Assembly (NCBI GenBank): GCA_017617525.1
Contig: JAFZWA010000042.1
Coordinates: forward strand, 1 to 39,520
Source: Clostridiales bacterium
GTDB lineage: Bacteria; Bacillota; Clostridia; Saccharofermentanales; Saccharofermentanaceae
Length of the DNA: 39,520 nucleotides
Reading direction: 5' to 3'
In this document: in pieces, positions 1 through 10,344 of the stretch
Position numbering within the stretch: the first letter of the stretch is position 1
How the letters are laid out: each line of letters begins with the position of its first letter
Made by a program: the position numbers and the translations under genes
Notes under the pieces: model-generated
The model's database searches: none
Told to the model about the DNA's origin: nothing
The model's input: only the letters and a program-made list of their open reading frames with translations

Positions 1-103
1 GCACTTTCTTGCGTTTTTTCGCTAAAAATGCGCCCAGATTGACGGCTGTTGTGGTTTTTCCCACGCCACCTTTTTGATTTACGATAGAAATTACGTATGC
101 CAT
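1..103 (-). CDS. parA: ParA/Soj chromosome-partitioning ATPase, N-terminal fragment (cut by window edge)
   Basis: About 34 codons are visible, reading out of the window. The protein starts [20 protein letters not shown], which is the deviant Walker A (KGGVGKTT) of ParA/MinD-type ATPases at the very N-terminus, as in Soj. Soj dimerises with ATP, binds DNA nonspecifically and works with ParB bound at parS to segregate origins; it also modulates DnaA. The start is the ATG at 101-103, preceded by an AAGGAG ribosome site about 6 nt upstream. The two parS sites lie 150-250 bp upstream, so parA heads the segregation locus beside gyrB. Plasmid-type ParA is possible in principle, but the parS sites and origin genes favour the chromosomal Soj. 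Confidence 0.9.
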   Translation of the reverse strand, partial: MAYVISIVNQKGGVGKTTTAVNLGAFLAKKRKKV

Positions 104-245
104 ATGTGCTCCTTATCATCCTTATTATCATAATATTATCAGAAAAAACGCGCGCACTATATGTCAGTTGCTTTACACTTTTCGAAGAAAAATTCAGAAA
201 AACTTCAAAATTGCATATGAACATTGTCAGTTTTTGTATCGTATC

Positions 246-275
246 CGGATAATGTTTCACGTGAAACATTATCCG
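246..275. promoter_or_regulatory. parS: parS site 1 (ParB/Spo0J nucleation and CTP-loading site)
   Basis: Bases 253-268 read TGTTTCACGTGAAACA, which matches the bacterial parS consensus. The palindrome is perfect over 30 bp (246-275) because the flanks CGGATAA/TTATCCG also pair. ParB loads here as a CTP-dependent clamp and spreads. The site lies in the 338-bp gap between parA and gyrB. Confidence 0.95.
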
Positions 276-329
276 AACATGTTTCATGGTGCAAATTCAA
301 AATCCAAAAATGTTGTTTTTCATAATTCA

Positions 330-349
330 ATTGTTTCACGTGAAACAAT
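330..349. promoter_or_regulatory. parS: parS site 2
   Basis: Bases 332-347 carry the same 16-bp core as site 1. The perfect palindrome extends to 20 bp (330-349). The core centres of the two sites are 79 bp apart. The rest of the 104-441 gap is AT-rich and holds only the parA leader, these sites and the gyrB terminator; a short open frame at 168-374 runs through both palindromes and has no ribosome site. Confidence 0.95.
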
Positions 350-374
350 CAATGATACAAATCGAAACAAATAA

Positions 375-405
375 AAAGAACTCCGTTTTTGATGCGGAGT
401 TCTTT
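375..405 (-). terminator. Rho-independent terminator of gyrB
   Basis: An 11-bp perfect stem (375-385 with 395-405) encloses a 9-nt loop. On the minus strand it is followed by a T-rich stretch (TTTTTATTTG, which includes the end of the stem). It sits 37 bp beyond the gyrB stop, so it probably ends the dnaA-to-gyrB series and insulates parS. Confidence 0.85.
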
Positions 406-441
406 CTGTTGCTATTGATTTCAGAATAATATTTCTATAAA

Positions 442-2580
<2,139 letters not shown>

Positions 2581-2643
2581 TCATTTTCCCGAAGATAGAC
2601 TAAGATCGGGAAAACCGCTGATATATCTAGATCTGTAACACTG

Positions 2644-2910
2644 TTACTGTACAGTATCCGGCTTCGTTTTGGCGCTTTCGATGCGCTTTTTGAGTGTCAC
2701 TACCGAGAGAGGGGAGACGTATGTCCGATCATCTGTTAAGATCAGGGATCTCGGGATCTCTTCCGAGACATATTCGAGGATGTTTTCTTCTTCCTGCTGC
2801 CGCAGAAAATCATTCATATCCGAAGACGAAGCTTGTACGGTCTCGAGGTTGACCAATCCGATGATCGAATCGATTAGTATCGTATATTCTCCGCCGATAT
2901 GAACGAACAT
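2644..2910 (-). CDS. remB: RemB-like (YaaB/DUF370) regulator
   Basis: This 88-aa protein begins MFVHIGGEYTILIDSIIGLV, matching the YaaB/RemB family in start, hydrophobic pattern and position. In Bacillus subtilis yaaB lies between recF and gyrB, exactly as here, and RemB is linked to extracellular-matrix gene control together with RemA. The N-terminal half carries the conserved fold; the C-terminal tail from about residue 60 is basic and may bind DNA. The start has AAAGGGG 7 nt upstream. gyrB begins 81 bp downstream, so co-transcription is likely. Function in this organism is inferred only from family and synteny. Confidence 0.85.
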   Translation of the reverse strand: MFVHIGGEYTILIDSIIGLVNLETVQASSSDMNDFLRQQEEENILEYVSEEIPRSLILTDDRTYVSPLSVVTLKKRIESAKTKPDTVQ

Positions 2911-2983
2911 CTAAACGCCCCTTTAACACTATCAGTTTTGACCATAACATTATACCATAAAAGACACTGAAAAGGTCAATTTT

Positions 2984-4180
2984 CTACCCGTTTTCTATTC
3001 TCTGTACAGTGCCTTCAGATACCTCAAAAAAGGCGATCTTCGACGCTTTTTCCAGAGAATCCGCAAGTTCCTGTTCGATGAAGGATTTATCGGTGCAGGT
3101 AATGAAGATCTGGGCGTCTCCGATCTCGGACAAAAGGCACTTTCTTCTTTTGGCGTCCAGTTCCCCGAAAACATCGTCCAAAAGCAGGACAGGAGAGTCA
3201 TTTGTCTCTTCTCGCATGATGTCCAGTTCGGCCAGTTTCATGGACAGAGCCGCCGATCTTTGCTGTCCCTGGGAGGCAAACATACGAAGACCGTCTCCAT
3301 CTAAGGACATGAGAAGATCGTCCCTCTGCGGGCCGTGATTGGTCGTTCCCCGGAAGAAATCCTCCTCAATGGAATTGTCCCACTTGGAGATCAGGGCTTC
3401 TATGATCTCCTCATCCGAGTTCTTTTCGAACATATCGATGGGTACGCATGTTTTATACTTTACGAAAAGCGACTCGCTTCCGTTTGAGATCTTCTCGTGA
3501 TGGATCTTGGCGAACTTCGCGATACGAAGTGAGAAGAGGTAGCGGTCACGCATGATCTTTACCGCGGATCTGGCCATCGGTTCATGCCAGATCGACATTT
3601 CTTCCTTGATCGCATCGGAAAGCACCTTATTATTGCCGGAACGCGCGTTTTTAATGATGCGGTTACGGTTCATGAGTAAACGGACATAATTGGACAGCTC
3701 GTAAAAATATGATGGCTTTACGGACGAAAGAAGGACATTTAAATATTTTCTTCGGATCGAAGGGCCCTCTTTGATCAGCATCAGGTCTTCAGGAGCAAAT
3801 ATAACAGCGTTAAAAATCCCGTAATAATCGGCTAATTTATCAAAAGGAACATCATCATGACAAACGATCTTTTTTGCGCGTTTGGAAGACACATCGTCGC
3901 TTAAACCGTCATCATACATGACAGAAACGGACTCATCGTACGCATTAAATGAGGCGGTCAGATTCAGTTTGACCTTATATCTGTGCTCACCGTGAAGGAT
4001 CATGTCACTGTCCTTGGAAGTCCTGTGCGAGTGAGTCGAAGTACAAAGATAGATCGACTCTAATATGTTGGTCTTTCCCTGGGCATTTGATCCATAGAAA
4101 ACATTAACAGAAGGCTCGACCTTAAGATCAAGCCTTCTGTAATTCCTGAAGTTTTCTAGTTCAATGGAACGTATATACAT
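2984..4180 (-). CDS. recF: DNA replication/repair ATPase RecF
   Basis: RecF is an SMC-like ATPase that with RecO and RecR loads RecA at single-strand gaps. The N-terminus (MYIRSIELENFRNYRRLDL) is typical. Walker A GSNAQGKT is at 30-37, the ABC-type signature around SQGQQRS at 303-309, and Walker B/D-loop LLLDDVFGELD at 332-342. At 398 aa it is slightly longer than the common 360-370. It starts 35 bp after dnaN, leaving no room for the small S4-domain gene yaaA that usually sits here. An AAGGAC site precedes the ATG. Confidence 0.96.
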   Translation of the reverse strand: MYIRSIELENFRNYRRLDLKVEPSVNVFYGSNAQGKTNILESIYLCTSTHSHRTSKDSDMILHGEHRYKVKLNLTASFNAYDESVSVMYDDGLSDDVSSKRAKKIVCHDDVPFDKLADYYGIFNAVIFAPEDLMLIKEGPSIRRKYLNVLLSSVKPSYFYELSNYVRLLMNRNRIIKNARSGNNKVLSDAIKEEMSIWHEPMARSAVKIMRDRYLFSLRIAKFAKIHHEKISNGSESLFVKYKTCVPIDMFEKNSDEEIIEALISKWDNSIEEDFFRGTTNHGPQRDDLLMSLDGDGLRMFASQGQQRSAALSMKLAELDIMREETNDSPVLLLDDVFGELDAKRRKCLLSEIGDAQIFITCTDKSFIEQELADSLEKASKIAFFEVSEGTVQRIENG

Positions 4181-4215
4181 GCCTTACGTCCTTAGGAAAA
4201 TGCTTGCGAAAGAGA

Positions 4216-5319
4216 TTACTTACGCAGCGGCAGGATAAGATATGTATAACCGTCTCCCTCTACCGGAACAACAACGGACGGGCCATTTGCACCGGAGAAG
4301 AGGAATTTTACAGTATCTTCATCGATGGCACGAAGCGCATCCATGATGTACTTGTGATTGAAATCTACGTTAATGAGTTCACCTGTGATCTGGCAGTTGA
4401 CTTCTTCACGGAGATTACCGAGCTCAGTGCTGGAACGGATCACGAGAGTTTCTTCATTATCCATGGAAAGATTTACCGGGCAGCGACGGTCTTCCTTCTG
4501 AATAATCAGGGAAGCACGCTCTACGGCGTTCAATACGGCATTCTTATCAACGATCATCGTTGTGGAAGAATTCTTCGGTACGATTGCGTGGTAATCCAGG
4601 AATTCACCATTGATCAAACGAGATACTATTCTGAACTTGCCTGTATCGAAGAGGATGTGGTTTGTGGAAGCGTAGATAACGACTTCCGCGTCCTTACCGG
4701 TAAGAATACGAGCTGCCTCGTGAAGTGCTTTTCCCGGAATAAGGAACTTCATAACAGGAAGGTCTTCGCCGATCTCCTGCTTTCTGTGTGCCATTCTGAA
4801 ACCGTCGATAGATACGACATTGATGTTCTTTCCGTCGGATTCGAAAAGGGAACCGTTGAGGATCGGACGTCCTTCATCAGTAGAGATCGCGAAGATCGTC
4901 TGGCTGATCATATCTCTTAAGATCTCCTGGTTGAGGATGATCTTGTTGTCGTCACCAACTACCGGGATCGTCGGGAATCCTTCTGCGGAAATACCGTTGA
5001 TCGAGAACTTGGATGTACCGCTCTCAATATCGATCACCATTCTCTCATTGGAAGAAATGGCAACTTCTTCGTCCGGAAGCTTTCTGATGATCTCACCGAA
5101 AACCTTGGAAGGAATAACGATGGATCCTTCCTCCATAACATCTGCTTCTACAAGTGCTTCAATACCTGTCTCTAAATCATAGCCTGTGAGCTTAACTCCC
5201 TTGGAAGAGGCTTCAATTAAAATTCCATCTAATATAGGTAAAGTAGAACGAGTTGAAACTGCTTTCTGAACGATCGAGATGGCTTCGACCAGATTGTCTC
5301 TTGAAATAACAAGTTTCAT
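4216..5319 (-). CDS. dnaN: DNA polymerase III beta sliding clamp
   Basis: DnaN forms the ring-shaped clamp that tethers DNA polymerase III and recruits other clamp-binding proteins. The sequence MKLVISRDNLVEAISIVQKAV and the end YLILPLRK are characteristic, and the 367-aa length is normal. I chose the ATG at 5319 because family homology begins there and GGAGG lies 10 nt upstream; the frame stays open to 5349, and another ATG at 5328 touches the GGAGG and is too close. A promoter-like TATAAT lies about 43 bp upstream. The clamp is separated from dnaA by the 440-bp origin-like gap. Confidence 0.97.
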   Translation of the reverse strand: MKLVISRDNLVEAISIVQKAVSTRSTLPILDGILIEASSKGVKLTGYDLETGIEALVEADVMEEGSIVIPSKVFGEIIRKLPDEEVAISSNERMVIDIESGTSKFSINGISAEGFPTIPVVGDDNKIILNQEILRDMISQTIFAISTDEGRPILNGSLFESDGKNINVVSIDGFRMAHRKQEIGEDLPVMKFLIPGKALHEAARILTGKDAEVVIYASTNHILFDTGKFRIVSRLINGEFLDYHAIVPKNSSTTMIVDKNAVLNAVERASLIIQKEDRRCPVNLSMDNEETLVIRSSTELGNLREEVNCQITGELINVDFNHKYIMDALRAIDEDTVKFLFSGANGPSVVVPVEGDGYTYLILPLRK

Positions 5320-5759
5320 GCGTTTCATTCCTCCGTCTGTATTTATCAAATAACACTATATATTATACAGGAAAATTACAAAAATGCTACAAAGAAAACT
5401 CGAAAAGGCATAGAAAATATGGTTATTTTCAAGTTTTCACATTGTCTGAAAGTTTTCCACTTATTTCACAAAAAATCAAAAACAGAAAAAAGGGGAGGAA
5501 GGTCGTACCGGACCTGTTTAACAAAGATACAAGCAAGAAGAAAAGTAATTCTCCTTCATATTATTATAGTCTGTGTAAACGGTGAAAAAGTACTTCAAAG
5601 CCCTTTATATCAACGTTTTTGAAGTTCAAAACAAGTGAAAAGTAAAGTGCAAAAAAGAGGAGGTTATCAACTCTATTCACAAGACGGGAATATCCACAAA
5701 TAGTGCACTTGTTTTCCTACGGAAGTTTTCCACAATTGAACGCTTTATAGTGGAAAACT
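5320..5759. other. oriC: Putative origin of replication: dnaA-dnaN intergenic region with DnaA-box-like sites
   Basis: This 440-bp AT-rich gap holds no convincing gene. Sites resembling the TTATCCACA box are TTTTCCACT at 5453-5461, TTATCAACT at 5664-5672, CTATTCACA at 5673-5681, ATATCCACA at 5690-5698 (8/9), TTTTCCACA at 5726-5734 (8/9) and, on the minus strand, TTTTCCACT at 5749-5757. Five of them cluster within 95 bp of the dnaA stop, while the dnaN-proximal part is A/T-rich and could unwind. Clustered boxes beside dnaA and the change in gene orientation nearby fit oriC. No box is a perfect consensus match. Confidence 0.7.
5362..5367 (-). promoter_or_regulatory. Probable -10 element of the dnaN promoter
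   Basis: The minus strand reads TGTATAATAT, a perfect TATAAT at 5362-5367, about 43 bp upstream of the dnaN ATG. A TTGTAG lies 19 bp further upstream, which is a weak -35 with long spacing. It would give dnaN-recF-remB-gyrB a start independent of dnaA. Confidence 0.55.
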
Positions 5760-7088
5760 TTAGTTAAAGAGACGCTTTTTAATGGAGTCGATGCGGATCG
5801 AAGTTTCGGAGTTAGAATCTTTCAGTTCTAATTCAATTTTGTTACAAGCGTGCAGAACTGTGGAGTGGTCTTTGCCACCAAAAAACTCTCCGATCTTCGG
5901 ATAGGTCATGTTCAATTCAGAACGGCAGAGGAACATGCAGATCTGACGCGGCACGATGATATCCTTGCTGCGTTTGTTGGACATGATGTCGTTGACTGTG
6001 ATGTTATAGGCGCGTGCGACGACTTCGACGATGATGTCCGGAGTTACCTGCTTGGCCTGCTTCGGAGCGATCATGTCCTTAAGTGCGATCTTCGCGTCAT
6101 CAAGTGTAAAGGAATTTGCCAGGAAGCAGTAAGCGACGACTGTTTTAAAAGCTCCATCGAGCTCACGGATGTTCGAAGCAAAGTTAGATGCGATGTAATC
6201 CACGATATCGTCGGAAAGGTTGATGTGCTCATCCTGCATCCTTCTGTTAAGGATCGCGATACGTGTTTCATAGTCTGCCGGCTGGATATCAACGATCAGA
6301 CCGGAAGAGAAGCGGGAACGAAGTCTTTCTTCGAGGGAAGAGAGGCTTTGCGGCGGCTTATCACAGGTCATGAGGATCATTTTGCCGGATTCGTAGAGTT
6401 CATTGAAGGTGTGGAAGAACTCGACCTGAGTCTGTTCTTTTCTCTCGAGAAACTGGATATCGTCGATCAGGAGGAAGTCCGCGTTTCTGTACTTTTCACG
6501 GAAATCATCGTATTTACCGCTCTGGATCGTCGCGATAAACTCGTTAACGAAGCGTTCGCAGTTGACGTAAACGACCTTTTTCGTAGGCATTTTCGCTTTT
6601 ACGGCGTTACCTACCGCGTGCATCAGGTGCGTCTTACCAAGTCCGGATCCGCCGTAGAGGAAGATCGGGTTATACTGCTTGCCGCCGTCAGCAACAGAAA
6701 CACAGGCTGCGTGAGCGAAGCGGTTTCCGGCACCGACGATAAAGGAATCGAATGTATAAGCGGAATTCAACTGGGAAACAGAAGATTCCGAAGTAACCGG
6801 CGGGGTAGAAGAAGAGTGCTGGTGGATCATATCCAGAGTTAAGGAAGAATCCGGAAGCTCGACTTTGACGTCAAGTTCTTTTCCGATCGCGACGGAAATA
6901 CAGTTGCGGATCAAGGGGATCATCGGTGTGATCTGTTCCTGGGAAAAGGCGTCCGGAGTCGTGAGGATAAGAATATCGTTATTCGCAAATGCAGGAGTTA
7001 CAGGCTGGAAGAATGTCTTGTACTTAACTTCAGACACTTCATCCTTCAGCAAAGCCATTGTTTGACTCCAGATCTTATTTGCATCCAT
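5760..7088 (-). CDS. dnaA: Chromosomal replication initiator DnaA
   Basis: DnaA is the AAA+ initiator that binds DnaA boxes and opens oriC. Domain I covers about residues 1-75, a Ser/Pro-rich linker follows to about 105, and the AAA+ domain has Walker A GGSGLGKT (146-153) and Walker B LLIDDIQF (206-213). Domain IV ends with the DnaA signature GGKDHSTVLHACNKI (from 404). I prefer the ATG at 7088 (442 aa) because GGGTGA lies about 7 nt upstream; a GTG at 7103 adds five residues (MGETR) and cannot be excluded. It diverges from the sortase gene, with a DnaA-box-like site in between. Confidence 0.97.
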   Translation of the reverse strand: MDANKIWSQTMALLKDEVSEVKYKTFFQPVTPAFANNDILILTTPDAFSQEQITPMIPLIRNCISVAIGKELDVKVELPDSSLTLDMIHQHSSSTPPVTSESSVSQLNSAYTFDSFIVGAGNRFAHAACVSVADGGKQYNPIFLYGGSGLGKTHLMHAVGNAVKAKMPTKKVVYVNCERFVNEFIATIQSGKYDDFREKYRNADFLLIDDIQFLERKEQTQVEFFHTFNELYESGKMILMTCDKPPQSLSSLEERLRSRFSSGLIVDIQPADYETRIAILNRRMQDEHINLSDDIVDYIASNFASNIRELDGAFKTVVAYCFLANSFTLDDAKIALKDMIAPKQAKQVTPDIIVEVVARAYNITVNDIMSNKRSKDIIVPRQICMFLCRSELNMTYPKIGEFFGGKDHSTVLHACNKIELELKDSNSETSIRIDSIKKRLFN

Positions 7089-7161
7089 CCTTGTTTCACC
7101 CACTGCTTAAATTTCTTCGCGCTCATTTGAGTCCCCCCGCGAAGATAAAAAAAGTAGAATC

Positions 7162-7204
7162 ATCATATCAGAATTTTCCACTTTCTGAAAGTATCTGATA
7201 TAAT
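7162..7204. promoter_or_regulatory. Face-to-face promoters for dnaA and the sortase gene, with a shared DnaA-box-like site
   Basis: On the plus strand TTTCCA (7175-7180), 18 bp, TATAAT (7199-7204) points to the sortase gene. On the minus strand TATGAT (plus bases 7162-7167) points to dnaA, with only a poor -35. An inverted repeat ATATCAGA (7165-7172) / TCTGATAT (7194-7201) frames the DnaA-box-like TTTTCCACT at 7174-7182. DnaA binding here could repress dnaA transcription and affect the sortase. The layout is seen; the regulation is inferred. Confidence 0.5.
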
Positions 7205-7236
7205 TATTCGCAAAGAATTTTACCAATGGGGAATAT

Positions 7237-7950
7237 ATGTTTAGAAAAAGAAACGGTGACATCAACTGGAGAAATATCATTCTTCTTGCGGTGGCGTTTA
7301 TCTGCCTCGTCGTGGGTGTCATCCTGCTTTTGATGGATCCGCTCAAGGATATGAAACGTCAAAAGCTGACTGACGATATGCATGAAAGCATCGTTGAGGC
7401 CGGACAGACGACTTTTGTCGTAAAGAGCTCCGGTAACGAAGTCAGCGGTGAAGAGTTCGAATATTACTACGGTGAAGAGTACGAAGAAGGCGGCGCTGCC
7501 GACTATAAGACGATCGTCGCAGAACTTCCCGATGAGGTCGTTCTGACCGCGCTCGGCACGATCCGTATCCCCTCTATTGACGTAGATATCCCGCTTTGGG
7601 ACGACGCGACCATCGTTTCCCTTCGTTACGGCGCCGGCCGATTGAAAGGCACTGCCGATCCGGGCCAGGAAGGAAACATGACGATCCTCGGACACAGAAT
7701 GAGAGCCGAAGGAAAGCTTTTCCATGCGCTTGGCGACGTAAAGATCGGTGACACGATCGAGATCAACGGTATCGACGGTAAAAACTACGTTTACGTCGTC
7801 GACACGATCCACGAAATGGTAACTCCGGAGGATCTGGACCTTTATATCGATATTGATGACGGTACGGGAAAACAGGTCACTCTTGTAACATGCACTCCGC
7901 TCGGTGTCGCGACACACAGACTTCTGGTCGTCGGACACCTTAAGGAATGA
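7237..7950 (+). CDS. Sortase family transpeptidase (membrane anchored)
   Basis: Sortases cleave a sorting signal in secreted proteins and link them to peptidoglycan or to pilin subunits outside the cell. This 237-aa protein has one N-terminal membrane segment (about 13-33), an acidic linker (about 66-90) and a sortase domain. The catalytic triad is visible as H153 (TILGHR), C219 (TLVTCTP) and R228 (THRLLVVG). The TCTPLGVATHRLLV block resembles the pilin-type class C or related clostridial classes, but the class is not certain. GGGG lies 5-6 nt before the ATG. No LPXTG-like substrate is encoded in the window, so it is an orphan here. murT follows closely. Confidence 0.9.
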   Translation: MFRKRNGDINWRNIILLAVAFICLVVGVILLLMDPLKDMKRQKLTDDMHESIVEAGQTTFVVKSSGNEVSGEEFEYYYGEEYEEGGAADYKTIVAELPDEVVLTALGTIRIPSIDVDIPLWDDATIVSLRYGAGRLKGTADPGQEGNMTILGHRMRAEGKLFHALGDVKIGDTIEINGIDGKNYVYVVDTIHEMVTPEDLDLYIDIDDGTGKQVTLVTCTPLGVATHRLLVVGHLKE

Positions 7951-7963
7951 GGCGGAGGTAGTT

Positions 7964-9451
7964 ATGGCATCGATCCGGTTTCACATCGCAGTATTTTCCG
8001 CAAAGTGCACGCATCTGGCTCTGCGCCTGATGGGAAGAGGCGCGACCACACTTCCGGGAAAGGTCGCCGTTAAGGTCGATCCGAAGATACTGAAAAAGCT
8101 CTGTTCGGGCCGCGACTGCGTCACCATTACCGGTACGAACGGTAAGACCACCACAACGCACATGATCACCGATATCTTCAGAAACTGCGGCTATACCGTC
8201 GTGACGAACGTATCCGGCGCAAACCTTCTTTCCGGTGTAACGACTTCCATGATCTTCGGCATGAAGGACATGAAGAAGGCCGAAAAGGAAGGGAAAAAGA
8301 TCATCTGCGTGCTGGAGACAGACGAAGCGGCCTACGGAAAGATCGCCTGCCAGATCATGCCGAAAGTATCGGTCGTCACGAACCTTTTCCGTGACCAGCT
8401 CGACCGTTTCGGCGAACTCGCGCACACCCGTGAACTGATCGCGAAGGGACTGGATTCCTGCGAGGCACAGATTCTTCTCAACAGCGACGATTCCCTCGTT
8501 TCCGAGCTCTACAAGGGAAGAGAAGGAAGAACGGTCTTCTATGGTCTTTCTGAAGAATCCATGCACTACAATAACGTCACGTATCCGGACAAATCCGGCG
8601 TGCTTCCGGCATCCTCGGACGCGGAATACTGCACGGGCTGTAAGACGAAATACACTTACACGGCCCGCTCTTTCGGGCACCTCGGTTCTTTTTCCTGCAG
8701 CAAGTGCGGAAAGAAGAGACAGTCTCCGAGATTCTTCGTTAAGTACGATCTTTCGAAGAATCCGTCGGACGAAGGCTATGAGCTTTCGCTCTGCGACGGC
8801 GGCGCAAACGGCGATAAGGCTACTGCGGAAGGTGCTTCCGGTCTGATCGAAAAGCGCGTGAAGCTTCCGATCCCGGGTATGCATAATTTCTATAACTCGA
8901 TCGCCGCGGTCTCCGCCTGCGTTTGCATGGGTGAGAAAATCGGCGATACGGAAGGTCTTTCTTTTGATAAATGCGCGGCGGCTCTCGAGCACGTCGAAGC
9001 GGCATTCGGCCGTATGGAAAAGATCAGTATCGGCGATAAGAAGATCTGCGTACTGCTCGTAAAGAACCCGGTCGGACTTGACCGTGCGCTCTCTTTCGTA
9101 GCCGGTGCTTCAGACGCCGAAGGAATCTACATGCTTTTAAACAGTAATATCGCGGACGGAAAAGATGTTTCTTGGATCTGGGACGTCGATTTCGAATCCA
9201 AGGATTTCCCTGAGAAAGTCTATGTTTCGGGCGACCGCTATGGTGACATGATGCTCCGTATCGTCTATTCCGGCGTAGACCGCTCGCGCATCATCGCCAA
9301 ACCGATGGAAGAATGCGCGGAACTTCTCGATCAGGCGATCTCTGATTCGACTCCGGGAAAATGCCTTTATATCCTGCCGAACTACACCTCGATGCTGGCG
9401 CTTCGATCGATCCTGGTCAAACGCTATCACCTGAAGGACTTCTGGAAATGA
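7964..9451 (+). CDS. murT: Lipid II isoglutaminyl synthase, Mur-ligase-like subunit MurT
   Basis: MurT with GatD amidates the alpha-carboxyl of D-Glu in lipid II to D-isoGln, using glutamine and ATP, at the cytoplasmic face. The Mur-ligase P-loop GTNGKTTTT is at 57-65 and NLFRDQLDRFGEL at 140-152. A four-cysteine zinc ribbon typical of MurT interrupts the central domain (C223, C226, C245, C248). The C-terminal DUF1727 region follows. The ATG at 7964 is chosen because GGAGG lies 5-6 nt upstream; the open frame extends into the sortase gene but without support. gatD starts about 16 bp after the stop, so the pair is one operon, possibly with the sortase. The 495-aa length is somewhat above the commonly seen 430-470. 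Confidence 0.95.
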   Translation: MASIRFHIAVFSAKCTHLALRLMGRGATTLPGKVAVKVDPKILKKLCSGRDCVTITGTNGKTTTTHMITDIFRNCGYTVVTNVSGANLLSGVTTSMIFGMKDMKKAEKEGKKIICVLETDEAAYGKIACQIMPKVSVVTNLFRDQLDRFGELAHTRELIAKGLDSCEAQILLNSDDSLVSELYKGREGRTVFYGLSEESMHYNNVTYPDKSGVLPASSDAEYCTGCKTKYTYTARSFGHLGSFSCSKCGKKRQSPRFFVKYDLSKNPSDEGYELSLCDGGANGDKATAEGASGLIEKRVKLPIPGMHNFYNSIAAVSACVCMGEKIGDTEGLSFDKCAAALEHVEAAFGRMEKISIGDKKICVLLVKNPVGLDRALSFVAGASDAEGIYMLLNSNIADGKDVSWIWDVDFESKDFPEKVYVSGDRYGDMMLRIVYSGVDRSRIIAKPMEECAELLDQAISDSTPGKCLYILPNYTSMLALRSILVKRYHLKDFWK

Positions 9452-9467
9452 CGAAAGGAAAGTGCTT

Positions 9468-10253
9468 TTGAAAATGGATAACACGGAAAAAGAACTTCGC
9501 ATATGTCATATGTATCCGGATCTCCTGAATCTCTACGGAGATCGGGGAAATGTCCTGAGCCTGATCAGAAGGGCCGAACTTAGAGGCATTAAGGCCAAGC
9601 TGGTTCCGGTTTCGATCGGCGACGATTTCAATGAGAACGATTTCGATATCGTATTCCTCGGCGGCGGCCAGGACGCGGAGCAGAACGTGATCCGTAAGGA
9701 TTTTGTTGAAGTGAAGGGGCCGAAGGTAAAGGAAGCCATCGAAAACGGCATGGTCTTCCTCTGTATCTGCGGCGGCTATCAGATGCTCGGAAAGTACTAC
9801 CAGGAGCACGACGGCACGAAGATCGAATGCTTAAACGCGATCGATATCTACACGGTCGGCGAGGATGTCCGATATATCCAGGATACGATCTACGAAGCAG
9901 ACTTTCTGAAAGAAGACGGGAACTCGAACAGTGCCTTGCTTTACGGATTTGAGAACCACAGCGGAAGAACGTATCTGGGACCTACGGTCAAGCCGATGGC
10001 AAAGGTCGTCGAGGGCGCCGGAAATAACGGAAAAGACGGATACGAGGGCGCGATCTATAATAACGTGTACTGCACCTATTCGCACGGAAGCTTCCTGCCG
10101 AAGAATCCGCGCATGACCGACCATCTCCTGCGTCTCGCGCTGAAGCGCAGATACGGAGAGGATTACGAACTGCCGGAGCTTTCGACGGAAACTGAGGACT
10201 TCGCCCGCGCGGCACTTCTGAAGTATAAGGAGAAGGGCAATACCGCTCCGTAA
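9468..10253 (+). CDS. gatD: Lipid II isoglutaminyl synthase, glutaminase subunit GatD
   Basis: GatD is a class I-like (CobB/CobQ-type) glutaminase that supplies ammonia to MurT. The nucleophile is the Cys before GGYQ in LCICGGYQMLG (C101) and the partner His is in YSHGSFLPKNP. The N-terminus RICHMYPDLLNLYGDRGNV is diagnostic for GatD. I chose the TTG at 9468, with AAAGGA 8 nt upstream; an ATG at 9474 and a GTG at 9462 are alternatives, and the difference is only a few residues. It ends at a strong hairpin terminator. Length (261 aa) is close to that of known GatD proteins. Confidence 0.95.
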   Translation: MKMDNTEKELRICHMYPDLLNLYGDRGNVLSLIRRAELRGIKAKLVPVSIGDDFNENDFDIVFLGGGQDAEQNVIRKDFVEVKGPKVKEAIENGMVFLCICGGYQMLGKYYQEHDGTKIECLNAIDIYTVGEDVRYIQDTIYEADFLKEDGNSNSALLYGFENHSGRTYLGPTVKPMAKVVEGAGNNGKDGYEGAIYNNVYCTYSHGSFLPKNPRMTDHLLRLALKRRYGEDYELPELSTETEDFARAALLKYKEKGNTAP

Positions 10254-10293
10254 GTTCAAAGAAGGATAGATTTATTACCATCAATGAATGGAA

Positions 10294-10320
10294 AAGGCAC
10301 CGCGAAAACGGTGCCTTGTT
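10294..10320 (+). terminator. Rho-independent terminator after gatD (bidirectional)
   Basis: AAGGCACCG (10294-10302) pairs with CGGTGCCTT (10309-10317) around the 6-nt loop CGAAAA, followed by GTTGTTT. On the other strand TTTTCC follows, so it can also serve the convergent PAS-GGDEF gene. Confidence 0.85.
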
Positions 10321-10344
10321 GTTTACAGGTGCTTTTCGAAAGGA

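Noticed and set aside
280-295. Third parS-like sequence TGTTTCATGGTGCAAA between the two parS sites
   Set aside because: Only about 10 of 16 bases match and it is not a palindrome.
168-374. Short plus-strand open frame through the parS region
   Set aside because: It runs across both palindromes and into the terminator, and has no ribosome site or homology.
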